Source: Sweltsa coloradensis
Lineage: Eukaryota > Arthropoda > Insecta > Plecoptera > Chloroperlidae
Assembly (NCBI GenBank): GCA_024449915.1
Contig: JAMZAV010004564.1
Location: forward strand, 1 to 64,000
DNA length: 64,000 nucleotides
Direction: 5' to 3'
The stretch's first letter is position 1. Each line of letters opens with the position of its first letter. Positions 1 through 11,601 of this stretch are shown in pieces. A program made the position numbers and the translations under genes. The notes beneath the pieces are model-generated. The model worked only from the letters and a program-made list of their open reading frames with translations. It had not been told where the DNA came from and did no database searches.

Positions 1-172
1 CCTCTAGATGGCGGTGGATTTTATCCATTCTCTCCTATTTTACAAATTTTCAGCTAAATCGATCAAGACCTTAAAGACTTATTGGTATGTAACATTATGG
101 GCATGTCGTACTCGGGTCGTGTTGCACGTACCGGTGCTCGCTCAACAACGCGTCCAACTGAGCGTTTTCCTA
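1..172 (+). mobile_element. Helentron-like element, subfamily C, 3' part (cut by window start)
   Basis: Matches 15749-16327 in reverse. Ends with hairpin CGCTCA..TGAGCG, then TTTTCCTAG|T. The interior contains GGGCATGTCGTACTCGGGTC and CTTAAAGACTTATTGG, both found again in the other copy. Confidence 0.65.
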
Positions 173-1159
173 GTATTCTGTATGTCTGACCATATTTGGC
201 TAAAGCTTTAGCTGAAAAATCTTCCACAACACTTAAGTCTTCTGCCGCTTCCTGTGGGGCCTCTAGACCACGACCCCATAGAACGATCAGTAGAGCTTCG
301 AACAGATCCGGACTAAATCCTTGTATTCCTTGGACTAGGGGCTAGACCTATCCCTAGACCTAGATATGATTTCTAAATAATGCATTAAACACGTCTAAAA
401 AGTAAGAAGAATGAAAAAGGGGGACTTAATAAAAGATCAGATTATTTTTTGATTTTTTTTTTGTCAGGACATAACCACAGAATCAACAATTATATTCAAA
501 TTACCCGAATCAATCCATAAGCTAGTTCAAGATTGAATTTTGAGCAGCGTTTTGTTTTGTATATTGTTTCTACACTTCTCTATCTACATTCTAAATATAA
601 GGATTAATGGTTTTCTATAGTTTCTTGCGTTGCACAATTTTTTTTTGGCTTGCCGGTACAATTTCAAAATGTTGTACGGGTTAACAAAAGAAATCGTGCA
701 ACGCCATAAACTAGACAAATCACTTTCCCTTATAATTAGGTTGAAGATTAAAAAAAAGTGTAGAACTAATATAAAAAACCGTCGCTCAAAATTCAATTTT
801 GAACTAGCTGGATTGGGGCAATTTAAATATAATTGTTGATTCTGAGGTTATGTCAAAAAATATCATAAAAACAATCTCTTTTATGTCCCACTTTGATTCT
901 AATAACTTTTCAGACTTCTTTACTGCATTCTTTACAAATCATATTAAGGTCTAGGGTGGGCTCATCCAACAGATCAGTTTTATAAGAGAAAATAGACATT
1001 AGTTGAGACTAGAACCCACGCCTGATGTGAGACTAGAACCCACGCCCTCGTAGTGAGATAAATTTCGGACCTCATCGTACACGCCACCGCAGACGGATGT
1101 TGACGTATCTTGTTGAAGATTGCGTAAGAAATTGATCAAGGACTCACCAAAATTTATTT

Positions 1160-1815
1160 TCTTATGCAGGCGGCAGAGTTGAGATTCCCGAGGATCAGAG
1201 ACTGGGCAAGACAGAATCAGAAACACAACCAAGAGAAATGCTGAGTGTAGAGAAGTTAGTGAGGTGGGCATTATCATTTCACGCGCTTTCAAATTTCTCA
1301 GACAATTTTAGTCCCTTCTATTTGGGATTTTGTATTAATTATGTAGAAATTAATTAAAAATGCATCTATCATAGTACTTCTCTATTAGTATATTTTAGAA
1401 AATAAATATTAAATTGAATTTTCTAGGATTTAGAATGTCAAAATGGTCAAAAACACCCAAATAACTATTTCTGATTGATCTATGAGAAATATTGAAAATC
1501 TGATACGATAGGCGCCTACAGATGTCCTTCATTATCAAGTATGCCAAGTTGTAATGATTTATGGCTGCAGGACAAGGAACGCACCAAATATCAAACCACG
1601 CCGGCGTCCTCTTATGACTGAGATGGTATGAACATGGACTTATAATATGGTATGAATATAATATGAGACAAATGATGGAAGAGAAAGAGAATGTGTGAAG
1701 AAGGATTGAAGGAATGAGGCCTAGGCAGAGGAGAGAGCTAGGAAGATGTGGAAGAGACACAATAATTGTGAGAGGATAGAAAGAAGCGGAAACATTAATT
1801 GGTTGCAAAACAAAA
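1160..1815 (+). pseudogene. RTE-like LINE 3' remnant interrupted by repeat J
   Basis: Broken frames with ..LRFPRIRDWARQNQKHN-type residues at 1165-1275 and GAGGCCTAGGCAGAGGAGAG.. to GGTTGCAAAAC at 1680-1810. 1290-1515 is a separate repeat also present at 47765-48026. Confidence 0.45.
1290..1515 (+). repeat. Dispersed repeat J
   Basis: Direct match to 47765-48026 (TTTCTCAGACAATTT, ATGGTCAAAAACA, GAAAATCTGATACGATAGG). Confidence 0.55.
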
Positions 1816-3559
1816 ACTGACCATGCCAGAAGTGGAAAATAGAGATGATAATGATAATTACTTTATACATAAAATATCAAGTTAAAAAGGTGGGGTACGG
1901 CCATTATACGGAGATTATCCTACCTATCTTTAAAATTTGAGAGGTCAAAATAGGGGTAGGGCCATTACTCGATGGCTGCCTATGATCAATTAAATATAAT
2001 TGTTATAACGTGGGCTTTACCACAATCAAAATTTTTATATAGATACAGATTTTTATTTCAGTTTAAAGTCCACATAGATGGTAGGTAGTAGTACAGAATT
2101 TTCAGAAATATTGTATGAACAAAATGTCTAATTTTAGTTTTTGAGCCATAGAAAAAGTAAAACATTAAACATATTATCACATTGCAGATGTTCAACTGTT
2201 ACAGCAGCTATTACAATTTTAAAAAATATAGAAACTAAAGAAAGGTTTATTCCTGCTTTTATTTTGAATGCCGACTCTCTACATCTATATTCAATGGTCC
2301 TCAAAACTGTTTCATTTTTTCTTTAAATCCGCCAACTTGGCATTTGATCAACACACATTATTTTCTTACAAGACGGCAATGTTTGTCAGTTGTCGACATG
2401 CTAAACTGAATGTGTTTAGCGCTGGTACCGAACTTGCCAACCACTGATTTCCTTTACCTACTACTACATAATATTATGCAAGAAACAATGTAGTTGCTGA
2501 CATAAATGTCATAATCAGTTACATAAATAAATACTGAAACTACCAGCATTGTTATTTAGTAACCTGCTAAAATTACTACTTGATAATATAGTTTAAACTT
2601 TAAAGTTGTAATCAGTAATCACTACGTAGTACATGTCATAGTTAATATAATTATGCACGTAATGTACACAGGTTTCTTAGTATTTATTTATATTTCTTAC
2701 GTCATTATTGATTGATTACGTATAAAAATCTTGTATTGATTTGCTAATTAGGTGGAAGAAAGATCTTGCCTTAAAAGATGGAACATTACCATTGTTGTTG
2801 TTCTTCTGTGTAACTAAATAAAGCCACGTACATGGTATAGAGTCCCATAAATAAAGCGTTATACTACTAGCTCCAACGAAAGAATGCAGACGCTTTGTAG
2901 TGATGGGGGTAGAATGAATGCGCGGTAAATGGAATGTCGCAATCAACAATTATCTGTGCTAGATCACAGAGTTCCTCCGTGTGCTAGATCCACGCTGAGC
3001 TAGAGTGAATAGATTGACAAAGTTGTTATGTTGGGAAAACAATTTCGAGCTATCTGCATTCTTTCGTTGGGACCACTATAACATTTCAGTTTTACAGCAC
3101 TAATCACATACAAATTGCATTGCCTAGCTTTAACTGGAAATATTGTTAAAAACATGGTAAGCTTACACATCTAACCTTGTAACTTTTAGTTTTAAAATCA
3201 CTAAAACAACTAACGTAGACAAATACAAAGTGCGTACATGCATTTTATTTACAGTTCCAAAACTATTGTCTATTTTAGTCAGAATTGGTAATTCTCCAAT
3301 TTTATCTATGAATTAGCAAAACCTAGTAATGTTTTGCATTTATGAATACACTAAGCAAAATTAATATTGATTACAAAAAACAGATATATTTAACAACATA
3401 ACCTTTCAAAATGCGGTAAAATAAGCTCAAAAATCAATGTCTATGTTTATAAAAAAATAAAATAAAATGGAACTCGCTACATAGGCCTACGCAAAAAGAA
3501 TAGCATGTTCAATACATACACTACTTGCTTGGATATATAACATAGGTACAGATACGGTT
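1816..3559. other. No gene or named repeat seen
   Basis: AT-rich single-copy-looking sequence with only short open frames and no recognisable protein, RNA or TIR structure. Confidence 0.4.
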
Positions 3560-4640
3560 TTTTAGCGTTTTAGGTTTTTGATGCTACAAAATGCTAATTT
3601 TACTACAAGTAATGTTATTAATGCCTATTGAGAACTAGTTTAACAACGTATTCTATGTGTGACTATATTGAATTGAAATGTTCCTATAATTCACCATTTT
3701 TGGATGAGCGAGCGAGCGTAGCGAGCGGAAGCGAAGACTTCAATTTCACTGACCCCCCAAAAAATTTAGCTCGGGTGTTTTTTTTTTTTTTTTTTTTTTT
3801 TTTGTTTTTCCGTCTGTTTGTTCGCTCGATTCCGGCAAACGGCATACGCGATCTTGATGAAAATTTGACCGGACCTTCGTTTTCCTCTGAACTTAGAGGT
3901 GTATTGTTTTTAGGTACAATCAAAGAAATATTTCTCATAAATATCGTACTTTTACGATTTTTTTCGATTTTTAGTGCGATATTTTCGTGACATTTGGGCC
4001 GATTCTGACCAAACGGGTGGGGCTAGAACGTTCATATTTCACATGGACATTAAGATTATGGTGATGTAGTACCTTTTGAAAGAAAAAGTTGAAAAAGTTA
4101 GCTAGAATCCATAGAAATAAAGGTTTTAATATTAGTTTTTCAATTTTTAGTGCGATATTTTCGTCACATTTGGGCCGATTCTGACCAAACGGGTAGGGCT
4201 ACAACGTTCAGATTTCACATGGACATTAAGGTTATGGTGATGTAGTACCTTTTGAAAGAAAAAGTTGAAAAAATTAGTCAGAATCTACAGAAATAAAGGT
4301 TTTAATATGAGTTTTTTGAAGTTTATAATACCAATTAACAAATAACAATAGAAACTTGACAACAATCACCTCCACAATGCATTCAAAAAGCACTTGCAAA
4401 GGAAAAGTGCAAACAAACGCACAAAACGCAAAAAAAACTTACAAAAAAAAACGCTCATCCATCAACTTTAGCGTTTTCCTAGTCCATTAGAAGTGTAAGA
4501 AACCCCCTACATTTAGGGTTTTGGTAGAAAGGAAAACAATTGATGCTACAAAATAAATGCTAAATATTCCAAATTTAAATGCTAAAAAAGTATCTCTAAA
4601 CATAGGGGTAAGTTTGATAGTCCACCTTAGTGTATCACCT
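3560..4640 (+). repeat. Dispersed repeat K, split by a Helentron-like element
   Basis: 3560-3699 plus 4483-4640 correspond to the uninterrupted stretch 45045-45290. Shared words include AATGCCTATTG, GAACTAGTTT and CCATTAGAAGTGTAAGAAA. Confidence 0.6.
3700..4482 (+). mobile_element. Helentron-like non-autonomous element, subfamily B
   Basis: Starts TTGGATGAGCG, has a poly-T stretch, two tandem units of about 178 bp (from 3968 and 4146), and ends with an ACGCT..AGCGT hairpin followed by TTTTCCTAG. The 5' GGATGAGCG is repeated inverted inside the 3' hairpin (CGCTCATCC), i.e. subterminal inverted repeats. This is the layout known for Helentron-derived HINE/DINE elements. The paralogous unoccupied site at about 45140 shows insertion at T|T with no target duplication. 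Confidence 0.7.
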
Positions 4641-5639
4641 ACAGCTAAGAATGTAAAAGTCCATAAAAGTTGACGGAATTAAAGAGGGCCTCCAATATAA
4701 CAGCAAAATGTTTTTAAATTTTTGCTCGACATGACATAACCCAACCCAACATAATCTCGCTATCGGCCCTTATATATTTTAATTTTATGACAAAAGTGTA
4801 GCCTCCGAACAAGAGCATACATTTTTATGTTGTTTCAAAACATCTAAAGCTTCAACCTAATCATAAGAAAAAATGGATTTCCGTAATAACAGTCGGTGCA
4901 CAAATTTTTTAGTGAAACAGTAAAAATACTACCAGTTTTGTACCGGCAGACGAAAACCAACTGTTATTTCAGAAATCAACAGTGCTCGAAATTAGGAATT
5001 TAAGACAGCAGCCCGGGGCTCAGCCCAGTTTTTTTATTATTATTTACGTTTACTCGCCGTTTACCCGCTATATAACATTACATTGCACAAACAACACGCA
5101 CTTTGCGGATCACACGTAAATCTTACTAAGGCAACCGCCGACAATAAACTGCCAAGTTCTGACAGCTCCTAGACATGTCAATAAACCACGCACCCCTACT
5201 GTAGCCACTGCAGCACCTGCTAATGACTCGAGCATGGCAGCGAATGCATCTGACCTTGGCCTAGGACATCCCCGCGCGACCGAGCCTTGGCTACTGGCCG
5301 CTTGAAAAATTCCTCTCCAAATGCCTCACATGCTAGTCTCATCACTCTCATGAGATGAGATAACGAATATTTGTTAATTTGTAAATAAATATTGACATAA
5401 ATGATTAATGTTAATGATGTGTGTAATGTAGATAACGCCTATTTACGTAATTTGGATTTTAGGAAAATCAACCTTTAATTGTTTTGTTTGTGAAATTACA
5501 GGCAGCTTGTTGGCTGATACAACATAAAAAAATCAATGCTTAAAATTTAATTTTGCTCTAGATGTGGAACCTACTCTTTTGTAAAAAAAAAATGAAATAT
5601 GTATAGTAGGCCTATATATATATATATATATAGTTATAA
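4641..5639. other. No gene seen
   Basis: AT-rich with one GC-richer patch at 5080-5290 (many CCGC/GCACC words). No open frame of interest; a (TA)n run at 5614-5632 borders the SINE fragment. Confidence 0.4.
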
Positions 5640-5797
5640 TTCCGCAGGTGGAATAATGTCCAGCTTGATTGATCGGTCTCTAGTTGGTCATTGTTCGCTC
5701 GTCGATGGTGTCGGCGCCCACAGGGTTGGTTGGTCAGGTATAAATTTAATGTCCCCCACTGAAAATCAGTTCCGTGAAAGAGTGGGTACCCTTTAAA
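5640..5797 (+). mobile_element. SINE family S, 3' fragment
   Basis: Plus orientation with GCTTGATTGATCGGT, ACAGGGTTGGTTGGTC and CTGAAAATCAGTTCCGTG. Confidence 0.6.
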
Positions 5798-6150
5798 AAG
5801 TCTAAATTGGTATTTATTTTATTTCTTATGATTTATGTTGCTGTTATAAATTAAAGGCCCTCTTCCATTCAGCCAACTTGTCAGCCAAGTTTCCTTGACC
5901 TATAAATTATCGTACCGTGGTCGATACAATAGGTACCGTGGTCGATTCAATAGCCAACGGTTGAGTAAAAGCTAAAGTGAAGTTCACTCACTCACTAATT
6001 GTGATGCACATAACAATAACCTGATTAAGGCTTTCATCAGAAATGGTATTTCCGTAAAAAAGTGATGTTCAGTTACCGGTACTCAACTAAAGTAATATTC
6101 AGCTATGTATTTGCTTAAAAGAAACCGTTGAGAGAGACTTCGTCGAAAAT

Positions 6151-6408
6151 TAGGGTTGGGGCTTGACATCGATTATTTGATTCAACATCGATGTGCCATC
6201 TTAAAAAAAAATAAAAACGGAAAAATCTATTTTGGAACCGTGTAAAAACCATATATATTACCTTTTGCATAATTATATTACCAATTTTTACATTAAAAAA
6301 AGACAAAAAAATATTTAAAAAAATTGATGGCAAATTTTTTCCTATGTGATGTCAAAATTATTGGTTTGACATCGTTCGATTACGAATTTATAATTGAATC
6401 CCAACACT
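6151..6408. mobile_element. Small hAT-like inverted-repeat element
   Basis: TAGGGTTGGG..ACATCGATTA at the left is mirrored by TAATTGAATCCCAACACTA at the right. Flanks TCGAAAAT / TCAAAAAA are similar but imperfect. Confidence 0.4.
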
Positions 6409-6783
6409 ATCAAAAAAACTATTCAATGGTTTGGTTTCTTATGGGAACAAAATCGTGTTTGGAGTCAAAACTGGGCGTTGCTGTGCGTTGCTATGGGTGG
6501 CCATGATGAAGTGACGTCACACTAATCGTGGCTATAAATAGAACTGGAAGAAAAACTCTAGAGCGTGACGAGTTACCCGAAGCTGTTTTTAAAACAATGT
6601 TTAGAACAGGTTTATTTTCATGACATGTCGTTCAGATTTCAATGCTTGGGATTGAAATGTATCCAAACCTTACACAAAAATAACAATGGCAAAGTAATAG
6701 AACTAGAACATTACACATTTATCTGTGCCAGCCTGATGATAAAAGTGTGCCAAAAAGTTGATAACTTGAAATGTTAACTGTAG

Positions 6784-7854
6784 TAGAGGTGTGCGAACAA
6801 CAGATTTTTATTTCGTATCGAATAAGAATCGAATACTAGTGAAAAAGTGTTCAAACATTCAAATATTTCGAGTTTGAATAATAGAACAATAATTATCATT
6901 TAAACAGTGGCGACTCGTGCTATTGTGCGCTGGTGCTGTAGCACCACCACCATAAATCATCCATCTCCATTAAACTGATTTTTTGATAAGTGCAATGTGT
7001 ATGTATTGTAAAATTAAGTATTCAAAAGTATCCGCGGCCGTGCTGCAGAGATGGCGCTGATGGTCAACTTTTTCATACCGCATAGTACATGGTGGTGATG
7101 GTTTTGAACCAAGCATAATATGTAGAAACCTGCGATGTGCTCCGCACCGAATTCGATGACTTTTAAGCCCTTTTAGCACGCAACGACAGGGAATAACACG
7201 GGTAAAACGAAGCGCAAACCGGTCTTCTGGTGCTATCGGGACTGGCGCACTCGGGCTCTGTATAGGTTCGCCCGCTAGCCTCGCACCCTTGCAATCACTT
7301 CACTCGTCAGTCGTCAGTCTTCAACCCTACAGCAGTCGCTGTAGGTAATTGTTGTTTAATTTAAATTGATTGCAGTTTAATTGTTATTCAATTATTTTTA
7401 TTTCTGTGGAGGAGGTAGGTATTGTGACAACCTCACACACCCCTCCTTCCCTGTCACACATAACCCATATGCATGATTTACGTTTGCTGTATATTAGCAC
7501 CACCTGTTATAATGTCCACGAGCCGCCACTGCATTTAAACTATCACTATCAGGTTATCAGCATTTAATAAATTGACGCTGATTGGGATTTCAAACCTAAT
7601 TTGAGATGCAAGTGTTGGAACTGTCTGATAACGTAACACTCTAAACACACTGCAAGTTGTGTTGAGAAATACACTTTCCTGCTAGTGCACATGATTTCTA
7701 AATTCAGGCTCTGTTCTGCATTGGTTCAACTACTTGTTCTAAATGATTCTAATGGTTCGGAATTCGAATACAGGTAGTTTGGTTTCGAATCGAGTTTGAA
7801 CACTTGATAATATGTTCGTTCAAATTCCAATTTTCGAGTAATTGCACACCTCTA
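6784..7854 (+). mobile_element. hAT-like element with TAGAGGTGTGC ends
   Basis: Terminal repeats TAGAGGTGTGCG and complement TGCACACCTCTA. Flanks AACTGTAG / GATTGTAG agree at 6 of 8 positions. The subterminal parts are rich in TTCGAAT words. No transposase frame; a second hAT element is inserted within it. Confidence 0.6.
6905..7531 (+). mobile_element. hAT-like element with CAGTGGCGACTCGTG ends, nested
   Basis: Inverted ends CAGTGGCGACTCGTG and CACGAGCCGCCACTG are flanked by a perfect 8-bp duplication CATTTAAA (6897-6904 and 7532-7539). 627 bp, non-autonomous. Confidence 0.85.
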
Positions 7855-8075
7855 GATTGTAGTATAGGACTCAAGAAAGTTAATTATTAGCCTAGGCTTC
7901 TACTTGACTAATTGAAATTATATTTCACCAAAATACTAACAAAAGCTTCAGCAACCTGGATTCTGGGAAAACAAGGGGAAAGTTGTTCAGTTGCTTTAGA
8001 AAAATAAAACATCTTAGAGGTAACGGATATTGGCCACCGATAATAATTGGGGATGACTAAACTGAATAAATTGAG

Positions 8076-8602
8076 GGTAATTATATAGATAACAGTTTTC
8101 TGTGAAAAGTGCCTAAAACTTTCTCAACTTGTAAATATATGTGTAAATAATGTTTCTTGATTTCTTTTTAGGTGGGGCATTCTAAACTTTCAATCAACTA
8201 TAATTGATGTTATTGGTGTTATTACCAACGGAGGTAGTGTAGCCTCGATGTCAATGTTGTCCGCCATATTGTCAATGATGGTAGTGACATATATGCCAGG
8301 GCGACGTCTTATTAATAAAAAAACTACTAAACCATTAACGTCTCTATTTTTGGTTAAACTCCGAAAGTCCTTTATATTTGAACTAGAAATAAACGTTTAA
8401 GGTTTTGTTAATATTTTTGTTTTGTATTTTTGAGTATTTAAGGTAGTGAAACACATGATTTTATTTTGGACCAAAGAAGTTCCAACGAAGTTAGTAGTGC
8501 GCCACATAAAAATTAATCAAGAAACATTAATTACACCTATATTTACAAGTTGAGAAAGTTTTACGCCCTTTTTCACGGAAAACTGTTATCTATATAATTA
8601 CC
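8076..8602. mobile_element. TIR element of 527 bp with 8-bp duplication, inserted in a LINE
   Basis: Inverted repeats of about 95 bp start GGTAATTATATAGATAACAG at both ends. A perfect 8-bp AAATTGAG flanks them (8068-8075, 8603-8610). No coding capacity. The flanking sequence on the right is RTE-like LINE. Confidence 0.85.
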
Positions 8603-8610
8603 AAATTGAG

Positions 8611-9285
8611 AAGTAGTGCGCTAAGGAAGGAGCTGGGTGTTGAAAGTTTGAGGTGGCGTATTGGAAGAGAGCAGTTGACACTTGACGAGCACGGATACAT
8701 AAAGATACTGAGGAGAGAGTTTGGAAGGTTAGCAGGGAATAACAGAAGAGTAGAGTTGCGTTACAGTAACTATGGATCTGCCGGCGTAGAGTTAAGAAAC
8801 GTGCAGTCGGTTTATGCGCGCTTGACAACAGAACTCAAGTAGGTCCCAGACAAGTTCCCAATGCCTGCTTGTAATTCCAGAACCAAGTCGTTTGAAGAAT
8901 GCTGCTTAGAAATGTGAAATACCAAACAAATCCAAGGCTTGTACACACCATTAAGTTGTACACCTACAATCAGGGAGTGGGGATGGAGTTCCGTTGACAA
9001 AGCGCGCACATTACACTAACCGACCGCGCATTCCTCAATTCTACGTCAGCGAATCCATAGTTACCACAACGCGTTTCTAGGAAGACCAAGAGATCGGAGG
9101 ATTAGACAAATTAAACAAAACAGAACATTGAGACGTGTCTTGGGTGAAGGTAGAATAAGGAAGATCGGAAGAAACGGAGAGACTTTGTAAACAAGCATCA
9201 GAATAAGGAAGAGTTCTCGAAGAAAGAGGATGGCTTATAAAGTTACGTAAAGCCTGGCTTACCGGCAGAGTCACCGAATTATCCT
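8611..9285 (+). pseudogene. RTE-like LINE 3' remnant
   Basis: SSALRKELGVESLRWRIGRE matches the region before the RWYGH motif, which is itself damaged. GRPRDRRIRQIKQNRTLRRV-type residues follow at about 9080-9150. A 527-bp TIR element is inserted just upstream. Confidence 0.5.
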
Positions 9286-9425
9286 GAATGTTGATTTGGT
9301 TGGAAATAAAAAAAACATAAAAGGTTATAAAAAACATTACTACAGTATAAAAAAATATTACCTCAAAAGTTTTTTTCTTATAAAAAAATAATTAAAATGA
9401 TGATTTAAAAAACTACTATTAAGTA

Positions 9426-11260
9426 CAGTCAAACTTCTTTACAACGCTCTTCATTACGACATTTTCACGGTTTCCCCGCCCAAATTTGAGTGGCCCCACT
9501 CAAGTTCCATACTAACAATGTAATTTCGCTTTCACGCTTACGACGCATACAATTCATGGTCCCGTGCCACCTATGTGTTTGTTTATCACGTTTTGGAGGC
9601 GCCGACAGTACAAAGTCTGCGAGCTCGAAATCAGACCCCCTCCCTCCTAGCCCTCCGTCAGAGCGGTAGCGTAGACACTGGGCCACCCACACATTCTTAC
9701 AAGTGTGCTACAAAAATCCTTTAGGAATGAAACGACTCATTGCAAAACAGGCAATGAACATGTATGCAAACAAGCATGTAAATAAATAAACCATTTTACT
9801 TTAAAGCAATGTAAGCAATGTGTTGACTTTCCATGTGCAAGGTCGCACAATCACGTCAGACACTAACACAGCTGGCATTGCTTGGAGTGGTGTGAATAAA
9901 ACAGAACGAGTATCTGGTCTAGTTTATCTTATCTCATTCATAACGTAAACAGAACAACACAGCGAGAGGCTTGGCCCGAAGCCAATAGACAGTGAGCTAG
10001 GCGATACGTATTTAGTGGCTTGGGAGGGGGGGCAGTTATCTCCGCGTCTGTCGGCTCTTGACTGATGTCCCATTGCAAGTTCCATTCGCCCATTCATCCA
10101 CTTCTTTGTCATCGAGTGCATCAAAGCGTGGTAGCCGACGTAACACATTCAGAAATGCTTCCGTGTTGGCTATTGGATTGCATTTTCATAGTCACAGTAA
10201 TTGTCACCCAATGGCCAATGCAATGTCCATTTCTTCATAATCATAGCCGGCCTCTATCATGTCGTCTTTAAATCTTTTTCTCTCTCTCGTCCGCCGTCTT
10301 CGAGCAAGGTTGCGGCGGCGGCGAGCACTCACAAAGACGACCGCGCTGTGCAATTCTTGCGTCATTGTAGCATGACATTCAGATGTAAAGAACATAACAT
10401 TTCGGTCCAATTAAAAAAAAGAGAAGCGCGCCTGAAACCAGCTAGGATAGCCTACGATCTTCCATCAGGAAACTGCGACCTTGCGTCGGGTGGATGCGTG
10501 ACCGGCTGACGAGGCTAGCATTGCCGCGAAACGGAGAATTCAACGGGTGGCGGGTGGACATCTTCACTTCTGCGGACGTTTCACACGTTGAACAAGACTT
10601 ATTTATTTAATTACTTACCGTTTAAATAAGTTTTTGTGACTCTTGCTCGCAAATGTGTACGTAAGATTGATACAATTATATACTAGAATTTTTTTTAAAT
10701 TTTCGACTTTGTCGACAACAAGTGTGATCTGTAGTGAAATGTAATCTTCTCGTCCTAATTTTATCTCGCACACGCTAGTGAAAACAGACTCTCGTAATCT
10801 GCTTGTTGTTTGTTCGGGTTCCACTCGGGTTTCAGCGAAGCGAGCCGACCTCGTTTTCAGCGGCAGGGGAGGGAAGTAAGATGGCATTAGCGAGTGCGAG
10901 AGAGACGAGACTAGGCAACTCACGGCGGGGAATCGAGTGACAGTTGTTTCAGCTGTGCAGCAGTGGAATGGGAAGGAGCGGACAAGTGTCTGATGTCAAC
11001 GCTGCAACGCGCACTGTCAAGTATTTGCAGCGCGTGATTAGTGCTTGCATACTTACCCGTTATGCATTTAATTACACACATTTAAACTATTAATAACCAT
11101 ACTATTTGAGTGTATTTGATCGTCTCACTATAACTATACATACAAGATATTAAAGAATGCTAATTTCTAATTTTTTTAATGGAATTTCGTTTCCGCGTTT
11201 TCACGTTTACGACGTCCACTTTTCTTTGCCCTTCAAAAGCGTCCTAACAAAGTTTGACTG
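9426..11260. mobile_element. pogo/Tigger-like DNA transposon, decayed
   Basis: Ends CAGTCAAACTTCTTTACAACGC and CAGTCAAACTTTGTTAGGACGC (inverted), each next to TA, as in Tc1/mariner-pogo elements. On the minus strand at 10030-10160, ANTEAFLNVLRRLPRFDALD and then DKEVDEWAN.. and, at 10204-10410, ..EAGYDYEEMDIALAIG resemble a decayed transposase C-terminus; frames are broken. 1,835 bp. Confidence 0.6.
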
Positions 11261-11298
11261 TATTATGAGATATTGTAGGCTTTTGCGACCCGTAGATG

Positions 11299-11446
11299 AC
11301 TTATGTTTGATCACTGGGCTGTTTCGTCGTGTCGATAATGTGGCACTGCTAGTCATTTCTTGAAGAAGCCACCAACATGGGTGGCGAAACGTCGAGCAGT
11401 GCCACATTATCGACACGACGAAACAGCCCAGTGATCAAACATAAGT
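11299..11446. repeat. Palindrome with degenerate hammerhead-like core
   Basis: Arms of about 60 bp (ACTTATGTTTGATCACTGGG and complement) enclose TTGAAGA, a GCCACC-AACAT-GGGTGGC hairpin and GAAACGTCGAG. That order mirrors a hammerhead (core, stem II, GAAAC, GTC), but the core differs from CTGATGA at two positions. Confidence 0.55.
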
Positions 11447-11601
11447 TATTAGGTATTATATTATTGATGTGAAAACTAAAACATTGATATGAATTTTTAG
11501 CGATACTTACACTTTATTGACCCAACGTTGGTAATAATGTGGGTAGAATAGCGATACTTACACTTTATTGGTCCAACGTTGGTAATAATGTGGGTAGATT
11601 A

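Noticed and set aside
3628..3990. 120-codon open frame across the poly-T of a repeat
   Set aside because: It lies within a Helentron-like element, contains a run of Phe from poly-T, and the same stretch is not open in other copies.
10201..10509. 102-codon plus-strand frame in the pogo-like element
   Set aside because: The transposase-like residues are on the minus strand; this frame is antisense.
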